Part shown: one piece after another, positions 1-12,143 of the stretch | Layout of the letters: every line of letters starts with the position of its first letter | Numbering within the stretch: position 1 is the stretch's first letter | Assembly: GCA_951799445.1 (NCBI GenBank) | Contig: OX637296.1 | Span: 13,640,001 to 13,704,000, forward strand | Direction: 5' to 3' | From: Pseudisothecium myosuroides | Lineage: Eukaryota > Streptophyta > Bryopsida > Hypnales > Lembophyllaceae | DNA length: 64,000 bases | Notes under the pieces: model-generated | What the model was told of the DNA's origin: nothing | Seen by the model: only the letters and a program-made list of their open reading frames with translations | Databases searched by the model: none | Made by a program: the position numbers and the translations under genes

Positions 1-281
1 TCAACCAAAGAAACACACACAAACCAGAAGCAGCAAAGCAACAGGCCACTCCCAACCAAGGCAGCCAGGGACATTATTTTCCCCCTACCCAAGGCAGTCA
101 GCCATGGACTTAATTTTCCAGCAATTCTTAAAACAGAAAACTCTTTACATACCCACAGTAGACCTGCAGCACAGAACTCAATTCCACGCTACCACGAAGT
201 CATCGCCCCCACCTCCTCCTCCTCACCCCGCATTCCTCTTCTTCTGCCTCGTCTTCTTCGCCTTCTTCTTCCCCCTCCCCA

Positions 282-569
282 ATGCATGGCCTGTTGTCGT
301 CGCCTCCTCTTCCCTCCAATTCCTCCCTCGGCATCAATCGCTTGCGCTTCAAGCGCTCTCAAACCCTACCCTTTCAGGCAGGGATGCTCGTCGTCATTGC
401 CAACAAAAATCAATCCGCACCGCGCCCCCTGTTATCCCACTCTCCCACCACCCTCACAGACAAAAACCGCACATTTCCCTCAAAAAACGAGAAAAATCAA
501 AAGGAAAGCAAAGATGGATATACGACGCCTTGGACTTTCATGTCAGAAATGAGCTTCCGGCATCTTTGA
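282..569 (+). CDS. Unrecognised short ORF in a GC-richer block, possible first exon
   Basis: I do not recognise this 95-codon frame. It follows a CT-rich tract at about 195-280 that resembles a plant 5' leader. Its N-terminus is rich in Ser, Pro, Leu and Arg with no acidic residue in the first 50 or so positions, which would suit an organelle transit peptide. No continuation into a conserved domain is visible, and from about 890 the sequence becomes AT-rich. Overlapping frames on both strands (104-688 plus, 497-889 minus) are also open, so the coding frame and strand are unsure. It may be a 5' gene fragment or a first exon whose partners are lost. Confidence 0.2.
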   Translation: MHGLLSSPPLPSNSSLGINRLRFKRSQTLPFQAGMLVVIANKNQSAPRPLLSHSPTTLTDKNRTFPSKNEKNQKESKDGYTTPWTFMSEMSFRHL

Positions 570-889
570 TCCCGGGGTGCCGACTCTTCGTTCAAGAGCA
601 GCTGCTGCTCGCCTACAACACGGAAGAGCATCGAGACAGCCGTTGCGTAACGCGTGATAGGGTTTTGGTACATGCTTACGGTCAATGACCCCTTGTGAAA
701 TCTAGGAACGGGGTGGATTTCCGAGGAATGTACTTGGTGGGTGAATTTGATGGTGGTAGATTTGGGACTTGAGTATCTTGATCCGGAAGTGTTTTGAACC
801 AAACTGCCCGTCGGTGCCCGTCGGCCGAACCACCTGCTGCCCGGATAGGAATTTTCGGGTTGGGTTGTGGTTGGCGTGATAAGGTACAT

Positions 890-3326
890 GGCAGGCTTTT
901 AATGTGGGGGACTCAAAAGTGGGGAAAATGATGGATAGGCCACCAAAGAGGTTGAAGTGATTTGTACAATTGCCTTTTTGAGTGAAAATCTTGTTGCAAT
1001 AATAAAATATAATTTGTCAAGGAAAATATCAATGATGATGATTTTACATTGATTTTTGGTAATCATCAATTTTTGTCGTACAAAATGGTTGATTATTATT
1101 TTTGGTAAAAGTTTTACTAATCAATTTACAATAAAGTGAAATAAATGAATTAAGTGAAATAAGTGAATTGAAATTGATTTCAAAATTGTATTCAACTTAC
1201 AATATAGTGTTTGCAATAATCATGTAGAAATGTAAATCCAAGGCTCCAAATCTCTTCATCAATGTTGACAATTCACAGATTTTGGAAAAAGTTGGAATCT
1301 CAAATTTTAAATCCTTTGAAGGAATGAATATGTAATTTGCGAATTTTGAAACTTATAATTTGTTTATTTTTTGTTTATAAATTTGTAGATTGTTTAATTA
1401 TAAATTATAAATTTGAATTTTTTGTTTTATCAAATTAATAAATCTAAAATTTTACAATTTTTTTTCACTCTTTTGTTTAGATTGTTGGTTTTGTAATGTT
1501 TCAAATTTGTAAATTAATAAAATATTAAATTTTTAGGAATTTAAAATATTCAAAAGAAGAAGATTTAACCAAATAAATTTAGCGCATTGTATATGAAAAC
1601 ACATATAAAAACATGGGGGATGAAAAGAGCCGTTAAATTGAGTGGCTACTGTTGAAAACAAATCATATATTGAAGTAGTGGAATACAACTGTATTGTATA
1701 GTAAAAGCACATCAAGGTTAGATGACAAGACCTTCCAAAGAATCACACACATAATAAAAAGACAAACAAAGGTGCTGAAAAGGCCATGATTTCAAATTAT
1801 AGATATTTATCATGTTGCTTTTAATTTTTATGACTTCAATTGTCACTAGTAGAAAAGAAGCCGGTGTTTTATAACTTAGTGAAACAATGACTTGAATTTA
1901 AAAAACAACTAAACAATGATTGCCAATTATTAAAATGGCACAAAAGGTGACGTATCAAGCGTTGCACTCATTGAACAATCGTTCAAATCATTGTTGGATA
2001 ATAAAAAGATGAGACCAAGAACATGAAGTTCTTTGTTGGTGGTTTATCACATGTCGTCTGTTGCCATTGGTGATGTGAATTGCATGTAGTCATACTATAG
2101 TTGTCAAATAATGACTCTTGAGTAATTGTCTTATGGTACTCGCTGGGACAACATGGAAATTTTTGCCAACTGGGATATTTGTAATTCTAAATTGGCATGT
2201 TTACGTAGGATTTGTCATGGTATAATTGTTGGAGTCATTATTTACCAATCATTGTAATCATAAAGGAGACGTGTCACACTAGCTAATAACCGATCCAATT
2301 ATATTCTATTGAATTAGTTGGCGTCCGACACGTGACAAGTTTTGATTGCATGCATCTTGGCGACAAATGGATGGCCCAAATTGCGTCTTTCTTGAGCAAT
2401 AAACCTTATACCACAATTTAAGCCAACCACCATCCCACTTTTGTACCATTTGACACTTGGCATGATGTGAATGCATCTCACTAGTCATTAATTAGTTATT
2501 AAATAGTGATAGTTCGTTCATAGAATATACTGTGATGATTGTAAAGTGGCAGCTACAGATTGCAGTTGCTGAAGATGAATGGTGGAGATTTTGTCTTTCT
2601 CATTCACAATTAGGGGTTTAGGTCAAGTGTTGCCTCCTTAGTGTAGTACTTTACATTCTTTTTTTGACTTCTTGCTAATCAACCTCTTCTCATTTTTTTC
2701 CATGTTTTTGCCTCAAGTTTTTAGGTCAGTTGCATTTTTTTTTCTTTAGCTATAGAACAATAAACTCATATTCGAGCATTGGAAAACTATCCTAATTTTT
2801 TCTACTAAAACCAAGCTATATAAAAAAGGCCCTTTGACTCCATAGCAGTGATCCCATAACTAATTTATGGAATTTAGTGCAATATGCTACCTTCAAGACA
2901 AACATCCATCAACTTTGGCTATCTTGAGAGTGAGTAGTATAAAAAAATAGAAAAGAAAGGATTTTGCAAGTTGTAAAGGACTATTGGGAGTACTATAACA
3001 CAAAACTCATTAAATAGATGCTAATTCCAATGTGGAGGAAGTTGCAAATTGGCTATCAAATTCTATTGTTTGTTGCAGTTTGGGCTAAAAAGTCTCCATT
3101 AAAGACCAATATTCACAATGGACTAGTAGCGCAAGAATTTTTTTGGTAGAAACTCAACTAATTTTAGCCAGTTAAGGGATCACTGCTCCATAGCCTTTGA
3201 TGTGGAAAAAAACCACCCTTTTTTTATGGGACATTATCTAATTTAATATTTTATCTTTGATTTATTTCTTGATCTTTTCCACTTTTTGAACCCCTTTATA
3301 AAAAGAGCCCTTTATGGCCTTTTTTT
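890..3326. other. AT-rich intergenic DNA
   Basis: No coding region is supported here. At 1844 there is a CACTAGTAGAAAA motif identical in its first 13 bases to the terminus of the small element at 3327, followed by several short CAATGATTG/CAATCATTG-like words. No matching right end could be placed, so it is noted as a possible solo or decayed CACTA-type end only. Confidence 0.4.
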
Positions 3327-3433
3327 CACTAGTAGAAAACGCAGGAATTTTGACAGAATTTTGTTGATTTGGTCGCCTTGTCCCGGTCACTGTTCTGTTG
3401 ATTTCAATAGAAACCTGTTAATTTCTACTAGTG
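3327..3433. mobile_element. Small CACTA-type TIR element (107 bp)
   Basis: The element starts CACTAGTAGAAA and ends TTTCTACTAGTG, giving a perfect 12-bp terminal inverted repeat. It is flanked on both sides by TTT, consistent with the 3-bp target duplication of CACTA (En/Spm) transposons. It has no coding capacity. The right terminus with its flank is part of a 17-bp tandem duplication (3427-3460). Confidence 0.6.
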
Positions 3434-3460
3434 TTTATAGCACACTAGTGTTTATAGCAC
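3427..3460. repeat. 17-bp perfect tandem duplication
   Basis: The word ACTAGTGTTTATAGCAC occurs twice back to back (3427-3443 and 3444-3460). The unit contains the right terminus of the preceding small element, its TTT flank and adjacent host DNA. Confidence 0.85.
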
Positions 3461-3582
3461 AATGTTCTTATGATATGATTTTACATCCATATCTACATTA
3501 AGTATAAGAGTTAATTTTTAATCTAATAAACCTAAACACATTGGCTATCTTATTTAGATATGCTATAGGTATTTTAATCCCA

Positions 3583-3803
3583 CACTACAAGAAAAAAGGG
3601 TGTTTTAAGTGAATTTTTAAGTATAGTCCTAGACATAAGATTTTAAGTAATGACCTTTAAGGAGATTTTCAATAAAATTTTACTTAAAGCACATGTATTT
3701 TAAGTAAAATTTGCTGAAAATCTCCTTAAAGGTCATTACTTAAAATCTTATGTTTAGGACTATACTTAAAACCCCACTTAAAACACCCCTTTCTTTTGTA
3801 GTG
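3583..3803. mobile_element. Non-autonomous CACTA element (221 bp) with subterminal repeats
   Basis: The left end is CACTACAAGAAAA and the right end CTTTTGTAGTG, the classic CACTA-superfamily terminus. Almost the whole element is an inverted repeat: the left half, with repeated TTTTAAGT words, reappears in reverse complement in the right half. TTTTAAGT/ACTTAAAA words near both ends resemble the short subterminal repeats bound by the TNPA protein in En/Spm. The pattern after the terminus (GGGTGTTTTAAG, then TTTTTAAGT) is shared with the large element end at 35,319, so this looks like a deletion derivative of that family. A 3-bp target duplication is not obvious (CCA versus TAT). Confidence 0.7.
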
Positions 3804-6781
3804 TATTCTTTAAATTGCCGACAAATTGCTACTGCTGGACATTTAAGGTAGGCATCCTAAATGCACCATTGACCTTAAAGCGCCATCTTCAGTGTGTGTA
3901 CATCTCCAAAATCAGTTATGTACCTTTGTGAAAGAAACGCTTTTAGAATCAAACTTTGTTCCTTCATAATTTTTGCATATAGTATTCAAATGTCGTGTTC
4001 TTTGGTGCATTGGAACCTCCTTTCCCTTGCCAATAAGGATATATAAGAATTTGAACAATCTAATAGTATTAACTAGGCACAGTAGCAATTACTGGCGGTT
4101 TGGGATACCTACCTTAGATGATCTGTTAGAAGGGCTGGAAATGCAATTGCTTGCACAGGCAGTTTTATCAATATGCTTGATATTCTAAGGGCAAGACACA
4201 ACGTTTTTGTTGTTGTATTGCTGCTAGAAAACTTATGCATGCACTTGGTATTAGGGGTGATGTTTGTGATGTGAATCCGGTCTAGAGGTCGGTTTTCATT
4301 CGTTCCTAAGACCTCACTTACAACACTCTTTGACGTCAAGTGCGAACATACCTTTAGCATTCATGATTGCTTGATATGGTTCATGTAAAAAAATTGATTT
4401 GTTGTATTGTTCATGCTGTTTTGAACTTTTTGGATATTATAGTAGTCACTAGGAATGAGAACAATGTGACAACCTCATCACAATGCCCATCATACAACCA
4501 AGATTACAGTTTGGCTAATGTTATAGTATTCTTGAATTGATGTGTGCAATTTTTTGGTCCTTGTATAAACAATGGCAAGTTGTCAGCAGGTTGTAAACAC
4601 ATGTTGCACCTCACTAACATTACATTGGGTTGTTTTAGATCTTGGGATGGGTACATGTGAAGTCCACTATTTTGGGGGGGATCATTGATAAACTTCAAAA
4701 ACTTTAATACTACATGCTTGTGCTTTACTCTACAAGCTTGAGTCCTTCTAAACTTAGAATGAGTAGATGATGATATGCTTTGTGCAATCTATAGATTACT
4801 ATAATTCCATCATGGAGAGATTGAATATACTTATGTTTTGTTTGGCAATAATGGACTCATATGAAGCAAAGCTTGTGTATTAGCAAAAAACTTGCATATT
4901 TCTTGTTTTAAATCAAATTTCTCATTCTTTGAAGCTCCAAAATGATATGGATACAAGTTAGGCCTAAATCTATTGTATTCTAAGGTATAAACTCTTTATG
5001 AATAAGCAAAATTAGATTAATGCATGTTCTAAGGATGATCTAAAAAAATCACTTTTTTACTTCTACCTTGCTTTGCTATTTTGCTTTGTGTTTTTGTGAT
5101 GGCAATTGAGATCCAACAACCGCCAGACTGACAAGGGTGCCCTTGGTACCATTGAACCCCTCTAGACGAGGTGCATGCCCTTTGTTTAGTACAATATATG
5201 TAAAACTATTCATCAAAATTGATAGAAAATATTATATCAAATGTCAATGCAATAGATAATTTGCCTATTTGAAGAGAGAAATGGAAATAAAATGAGATTT
5301 AACATGAGATTTAACATCACTTCCATTGCATTTACAAATGACATACTAATAGTTGTAGTAATGGCTTAGAGCATATTAGTGTGAAATGAATTTGATTTTT
5401 ATTTCAAAAAATTAAAGAAAATTTACAAGTAATGTGTTGGTGCCACTAAGGGACATCTAAAGATTGGCATAAAGGATGAGCAAGATTTTTTTTAAAGTTA
5501 TTGACTAGGTGGTACTAAATAGTTTAATTCTTTAAGGACCGTCGTCGATTTGGAGGGCGGGCGTACTTTTTGCATACATTTATGAAAAAGTGTTGTTTCA
5601 TGCCCTCTTCAAAGATGTAATTTTAGATCAGATTGTATAAATTGGTTCTATGGGTTAGATCCTTGAAGCAAACAAAAAATGAAAGTGATCCAATGGTTCA
5701 CATCCTTGTAATTACTCTTTGAAGATTGATGTGTTGTAAACACCCTTTGGCACTAGTTCTAATTAGGGTTTGCTACAATTGGACATAAATTTGAGTATAT
5801 GGTTTGAAAATCGACCAAAAACCTTTTGGCTAATTCTTTTGCACATATATATAGTTGTCTTTTACATGAAATATGCATTTTTCTTTGAAAACTCCAATAT
5901 GAAAGGTTAGGAGTGTATGAAGACACTCTAATTGCGTTCTTCTATGAGTTTTTTGAAATCAGATGTTCTATAAATAGTAGGAGACAAAAAGTCGTGAAAT
6001 TGACCAAAAGGTGGTCGACCGGTCCTCAAAGGGTTAAGGAGACAATTTTCTTGACCCTTCTATTTTTTATGTATGAAAGTTATGTGGCAATTGAGTCATT
6101 GTACATGGCCTACTTTTGAATGTATTACATAATTTACAACACCTAAATGTGTCTATACAAACAAGGTTTTGAGCATTATTCTTGTCATTAAACTATTAAA
6201 GCTTTTATTGGATCATTTAATCATATTAAGGGATTTCCAAATTCCTTTAGAATGTTTTTTAAACTCTATAAGAATAACCTACAAATATTCATAGTGCTAA
6301 AAATAGGCATACCTAAAATTGACCCTAGGCTCTCAAGTATGAAGGCTACACATTTTAGGCAAGAATTTAGATCAATTTTTAAAGTGACAACATACAAGAA
6401 AATGATGTAGCCAAATATTTAAGTATTCATCTATATTTTGGATGAAACTATTTTTTCAGCCACATATTCGGATGAGTTTCATTTAAAATTTGCAATTTCA
6501 TTTGAATTATTTTCAAATATTGGAACAACTAGGCACCATCATCCAATTTTTCTTCAAATTTTTCCTTAAGGCTTGGTGCTCCCCAATTATTTTTGGTGTT
6601 TTTAGGTGTTTGAATGCCTAAAACAAACAAAAATCTAGATGGGTTGGTTTTATGAATAGATTTGATAATCAAGTATTGATACAACTTACTAATATGCCCT
6701 AAAGTTCTTTCATGTTTAGAGGCTTAAAACTCCTTCAAAATACTCATACCCAAAGCAAGGCTAAAGTCATCATCCATGTTT
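3804..6781. other. AT-rich intergenic DNA, nothing recognised
   Basis: Several open frames of 60-85 codons occur on both strands but none shows a domain, conserved motif or plausible splice partners. I see no RNA gene or repeat array. Confidence 0.4.
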
Positions 6782-6954
6782 CACTATAAGAAATCCATGT
6801 TTTTCTTGACGGATTTTTTTGGACATTCACATGTTTTCCACTTAACAATAATGTCAAACATAACATCAAGATGTCACATTTGACATTATTATTGATATGA
6901 AAACAAGTAGATGTCCAAAAAATCCATAAAAAAAAACAAAGGTTTTTTATAGTG
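6782..6954. mobile_element. CACTA-like MITE (about 173 bp)
   Basis: The element runs from CACTATAAGAAA to TTTTATAGTG and is flanked by TTT on both sides, fitting a 3-bp target duplication. The interior is a partial inverted repeat: GGATTTTTTTGGACAT on the left and ATGTCCAAAAAATCC on the right, with ACAATAATGTCAAA and TTTGACATTATTATT further in. It has the same termini as the element at 14,002, so the two belong to one family. Confidence 0.6.
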
Positions 6955-7182
6955 TTTATTCTTTAACAAGTCCAACTATATTATCCTTTAGTTAACTTGA
7001 TCAGGTACATTCTACCAAAATTTTAGAGTAAAAATCCCCTCCAATTGCATATTCTATGTGCCTAAACTTCAAAATGTAGGCTTCTCTAGCCTTTTCAAAA
7101 GGTGAAGTTTTGACATTTTTAGAAAAAACAAGTATGTCTCATAACTTGGGCATTTTGGTTTGTATGTTGAAAAAAAGATTGA

Positions 7183-7235
<53 letters not shown>

Positions 7236-9856
7236 CTAACCAATTTTTTTTCCATATTCATATATAAAAAATTATAAAGTGGAAGGTGAAATTAAATGAA
7301 AGAAAAAAACAAAACTGCTATTAACTTTTACAAGAAATTATGAATTGTTAATTTTAATGGTGAATTTTTTTAAATAAATAGTCGATACTCTTAGTCTTTG
7401 TTTTTATTTGAATTTATTTGAAATTGAGAACAAAAAACAACATTAATATGTTTTTCTACCTTCATATCCCAAAAAATAAAACCCCTCATAACTTCATTAT
7501 TTAGGATTGAGTGGTTCAAATTTTTTTGAGCACTTATCAATCTATACAATCTCCAAAAAATCATTTATGTTTTCTAAAATATATATTTTGCTACCCAATT
7601 TGACATTGAAATTAAAAAAAACTTTCAACTTTTGCAATATTTGTCAGAATCATAATGTGAAACCTAGCTTCACACGTAGATTATGATGAGTAGCATCTAT
7701 ACTAAGAATTTAATTTAAGACTTCCAAATTATGAAGTCAATAGAACGTGCCCAAGTTTTCAAACAACACAAAGTGTTTATAGGCCCTAGAAATTAGAAAA
7801 GTGAATGGAAATTAGAAAATTGGTTGCAAAGAACCATCAAGCCATCAGGCTAATAGGTCGACAAGGTATAGAATGCTTCTATGGTTATGGCTTAGCATTA
7901 ATATAATACGAAAAATGATATTACACATGTAATTAAACATTGGTGCTATGAATAATTTGCCATATTTAAAGAATAAAAAAATAAAGAGTTAAGGAAAGAT
8001 TAACTGTTATTTTTGTGGCGATGGCACAAGGCATATTGATGCTTGATTGAGATTGCATAAGATGCAATGGGATATTTATACAGGAAGCAAGGACTGTGTT
8101 TTAAGTTTTCGGTACTCTACTGTGATGTACAGTACAGTACTGTATTGAAACAGATTAGGATCATTACAGTACTTCCTCTCTTTTTTTAACATCATAATAC
8201 TGGGTACACTGTTTACAACTTACTAAAGTACCCTGTTTCTGGACCATACAAGTTTCTATAATTTTTTTGTACAATCTTCACTGTGTGAGAATACTGGCAG
8301 TAGCATTCAGTTCACCCAACAGTGACATAAACCATAACCGCATGCTAAGAATCCATTGAGCTCACTAAGCTGACATCTTTACTGAAGTTTTCTACCATCT
8401 GGGAAAATGTGTCTTTGAAGTGTTGAGATTCCTGAGAATTGAGTAAGTCAATATACAAGAAGGTGATTGAACGGAACTGACTGACAGACGATGTAGACTT
8501 CAGCATTATGAATTGTATGTACTTTGAAAGGGGCCTGCTTTGTTTGTGCTTGTGGACCCCAAAGAGACAAATTGAGAACATAATCTTAAGAGAAAGATGT
8601 TGACAGAAGCATCATTGCACCAGCATAGCCGGAAAACAGTCTGCATTCCAACGGGAGAGAAGATCAAACAGATGGGCCTCCGGGCGTTGATTTTAATTAA
8701 AAAAACACTCTCGAATGGGTTTCAACCAAACAGATGGGAGACATATGAAGTGCAATAAAACCAACAAGACGCGATCACCCTTACGGCCTTACATCAAGCA
8801 TCGCAAGTACAGCATAATACGCCTTGTTTAGGGGTCAGAGGATGACCAAAATCATTAAATTTTGCATAAAGCAAGAACGTGAACTCTAGCGAGGGGAATC
8901 CCTCCAGGTTCATCATAATCAATAAATCAAACTGTAACTAACCTAAGATGACCATAACAAACTGCTTCAGAGTGCGCCTTGCTACAGTCAAGCGCACACA
9001 GTAGAAGAAAGCATGGAACATTCCAGCAGTGGGCGTTACCAAGTTTCAGAGCACCAAGTGATTGTAGTTCTGCATTCAGAACTTGATACACAAATGATTC
9101 CACCTATTATAATGCAAAGTCCAAGTTTTGAGGCAATCGTATCGTTCTCCTGTTGGTAGGTCAAAGGAAGGTTATAACCCTTCTGTGAACGTTTTGATCA
9201 ACCAAAAAGTACAGGTCTGGACTTTCAAGATTCAAAAAAATGACTTGCCATAATGTCTGAGAACCTTCTCAAGCCTCCTAACTCTTGAAGGTTACCTAGT
9301 CATTACAAAGGCACCAAGCAAATATACCAACTCTTTCAAATCAAGTTCAGAGTTACACCGGTGAGAGGGCATCATCCCAAGAGGTTTGTGATGGTGATCA
9401 CGGGTTTCAGAGTGAGTTTACTGAGGGTCTTGGATTCTCCAATAATGTCCAAGGTGATGCTCCTTGCATAAGATCTGATTTGAACTCCTCTCGATTCAGA
9501 GGAATGATGCGCAGTACTGCCTGCTCCTTGCAAATTTGAAACAACCAGTCAATGTCACCGTATACAAGTCACTCAAAACTGGACTTAAAGTAAATGAGAT
9601 CGAGGGCTCTAGCAAAAATGCAAGCAATAGTACAAGCTGCTTCTAGATCAGATGCTCACAGACAAGATATGATGGGACACACTGCGGATTATAAATTCAT
9701 GCCATTATCCTTCGACAAGAGGGTTTGTGCTAGCAACTCTCGCTCAACTGAAAATGTACACCAATCAAAAGTGATGAAAAGGATCAACAGTCTCACCTGA
9801 TCCACCGGAGGACGTGACTACTGCAACCTCGATGAATCTCTAAGCCTTGCCATTTA
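6955..9856. other. Intergenic DNA
   Basis: AT-rich up to about 8000, including the (AT)n tract at 7185, then somewhat more balanced composition from 8300 to 9850 upstream of the maturase stop codon. The latter part may include the 3' untranslated region of the maturase. No coding region is supported. Confidence 0.35.
7185..7233. repeat. (AT)n microsatellite
   Basis: About 24 uninterrupted AT dinucleotides, likely polymorphic in length. Confidence 0.95.
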
Positions 9857-11613
9857 CTACGAGGTGATCCTTCCCTTCAAAAAGTCCTCATATTGAGGCT
9901 CGTTGGCCAACTTCTTGAACAGAGCCCTGGTAGAAATTCGCCACTTTCTACAAAGAGTGAAAATACCAGAGAATCTCAAAATCCAAAACACTCTCCGCAT
10001 CAAGTTCTTGTTGTCCACGATGGAATAATACTTCATCAAACCTCGCATAATATTTTTGTACCGTCGCATAATCTCCTCTGCTTCCAGATGTATCCAAGCA
10101 CTCATTCCGCGAGGAAACTCTTCATTTACAGCAAATCCCTGATCTACAAGCTTATCTACTATCTCATTAACAGGAGCTTCCAAGAAGATTCTTCCAAAAG
10201 CACGCTCTGCCCGTTCACCCACTAAGCTCTCTACGTACTTCCGGTCTCTGCTTCCAATCAAAACTCCAAGAAACTTAACCTTCTCGGAAGCTAAATGGGA
10301 TATCGTGATACTATCATCCTCTGTTTGCAGCTTCAGCTTATTATTCAAATATAGCATAATTTTTTCTCGGGTTTCTACAGCCAGAGATTTAGGCCCATTC
10401 ACGCCCACCACCCACTGATCGCAATAGCGAACGTAATGAATCTTAGTATCTGATCCCTTTCTTCTGGGAAGTGCTCCGTTATTTGGATTGGGTATACTAT
10501 CCGCAAATTCCTTAAGCCAAGCGTCAAATTCACTCAAACACACGTTGGTGAACAAAGGCCATAGTAAACCCCCCTTGGAAACCCCTGTTAAGTTATGCCG
10601 CTCCTCGTTACCAGTTTTAACGAGACCTGCATTGGCAAGCTTCCAGTACAAGTCCAGGATCTGCTGGTCCTTCACGGCTCGCATTATGATATCCCCCAAC
10701 ACAGAGTGATCTAAATTGTTGAATAATCGAGGTGTGTTGGCAGTGATGAGCCACGTTGTGTCAGTCCAATTGCGGATCTGTTGTAATGTTGCTTGCGCAG
10801 ATATTTGAGATTTCGGAAAGACGGGCTCCAGAATTATCCTCAGTACCTCCTGGATGAGCTGATCGTCGAACGAAGGTGTTCCTGTGAATTTTCCATCAAT
10901 GGATTCTATCTCAAGACGCTGGAATTGGAAAGACCTGTTTCTCATCTGTTCGATGAGTCCGAAAATCGTACTCTGGGTTAAAGGTTCGTCCACCCTCGTC
11001 GCCTTGCTCTTCCTCTTGTACCGCAAATTGCGATACGCAACTTGGAATATGTCAGGGTCGAAAAACGTGGCATATTTGCACAAATTCCTATCACTTTGTC
11101 TGACCTTGCTCGCTTCCGTGTAGCCCTGTTGAACGACAAATAATTTAATCTCACTGATGCAAATAAAACCAAAAACGGGTTGCGAAACGTTCAAGTCGTT
11201 CTCATGAACCTGGGAAGCCCTAACCCTAACCCTAATCCCAGATTGCTCTGTCCTGCGAAAATTCGCGACCAATGTTGAACCCCCTCCCACAGCCCTTAAA
11301 CCCTGCCAAGTTTAACACCATTCTAGGCATTTTGTAACACCAAACACGTTACATCTTGTTAATTGCAATCCGGCTACGTTTCCACTAGGGAGTGAATTCC
11401 CTGCTAGTGATGCTCATCGCAGCTCAATTTGTAATCCATGAGGTAAGGAAAGCGAACCTGTCGATCAAGCTCCCAGTCGGCCACCGTTCCGAGATTCTTC
11501 TCGCTACTCTGTTGCCTCCAGCAGAACCCTTTCTCCGCAAACACAGGCACAGCGAGTTCCGATTTCCAAATCTTGAAACCCAAGCCTACTGTTCTCACAC
11601 GGCCTCGCAACAT
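9857..11613 (-). CDS. Nuclear-encoded group II intron maturase-like protein with degenerate reverse transcriptase
   Basis: Maturases of this family help fold and splice organelle group II introns. Model: exon 1 11613-11458, intron 11457-11303 (GT-AG), exon 2 11302-9857; 533 aa. Exon 2 alone has no ATG before about its codon 120 and an in-frame stop lies at 11312-11314. The junction CGA-CAG|GGT keeps phase 0 and adds a start followed by MLRGRVRTVGLGFKIWKSEL, which resembles a mitochondrial presequence. An RT0-like segment precedes the RT domain (about residues 135-400), followed by maturase domain X (about 450-526; key words MRGLMKYYSIVDN and LRFSGIFTLCRKW). Catalytic motifs are eroded: YADD is YCDQ (345-348), the GDI of motif A is ANT (240-242), and the TPQGG loop is VSKGG. 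This suggests a splicing-only protein. No intron-endonuclease domain is seen. Known angiosperm nMATs are longer (700-800 aa), so it may be a separately transferred mitochondrial intron ORF. Confidence 0.75.
11218..11239. repeat. Short telomere-like repeat inside the maturase coding region
   Basis: Three consecutive CCCTAA units followed by TCCC. On the coding strand they encode the IRVRVRA part near the start of maturase exon 2. Telo-box-like AACCCTAA words are common in plant 5' regions, but here the tract lies in the modelled CDS. Confidence 0.8.
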
Positions 11614-11648
11614 CCTGACAGTATCCTGAAGTGCATAAACACAACACC

Positions 11649-12143
11649 ATGCTAGAGGAACACGAAAAATACTTCGACAAGAAAAATCTCTGCAGTCACG
11701 TGGAGCATGTAATCCATACTCTCGACTGCACTGTGAGAAAAAACATTGTACAGAGAAAAATCGTGGACGGGAGTACGATATGTGTAAAGTGTCCAACAAG
11801 GACAGACTAGCTATAGAGCAGGCTCTGCTTCTGTCAGAAGGTAGTGTGGAAAACGTAACTGCCGTCCCTCGCCATTGATTTGCATGACGAGCTCAAGCTG
11901 CAAATCCAGTACGAAAGATCGTGTCATGTACAACGGAAACAGATTCGTAAACCAATGCTGGAAAATTTTCGTAGGCATTTGCAGGGTCACGTTCTGTGGC
12001 AGAATCATCGCGTTTTGCAGGTTGGTTGGTCTCATAAGAAGCCTTCTGAGATCATCCATCCAAATGTAATAACATTCATTCAAATTTCAAATTTCTATCA
12101 GTGGTTCACGACAGGAAATGTCCTCTTCATTCTTCTATATTGA
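11649..12143 (+). other. Open stretches of unknown identity, possibly a decayed gene
   Basis: Two plus-strand frames are open in series: 11649-11810 (53 codons) and 11880-12143 (87 codons), separated by a frame change. A competing minus-strand frame (12083-11811) is also open. Base composition is more balanced than the flanking DNA. I do not recognise a domain in any of them. This may instead be the leader and promoter of the maturase gene on the minus strand. Confidence 0.2.

Noticed and set aside
11290..11290. GTG as the maturase start
   Set aside because: Nuclear plant genes start at ATG. A GT-AG intron restores an upstream ATG with a plausible presequence in the same frame.
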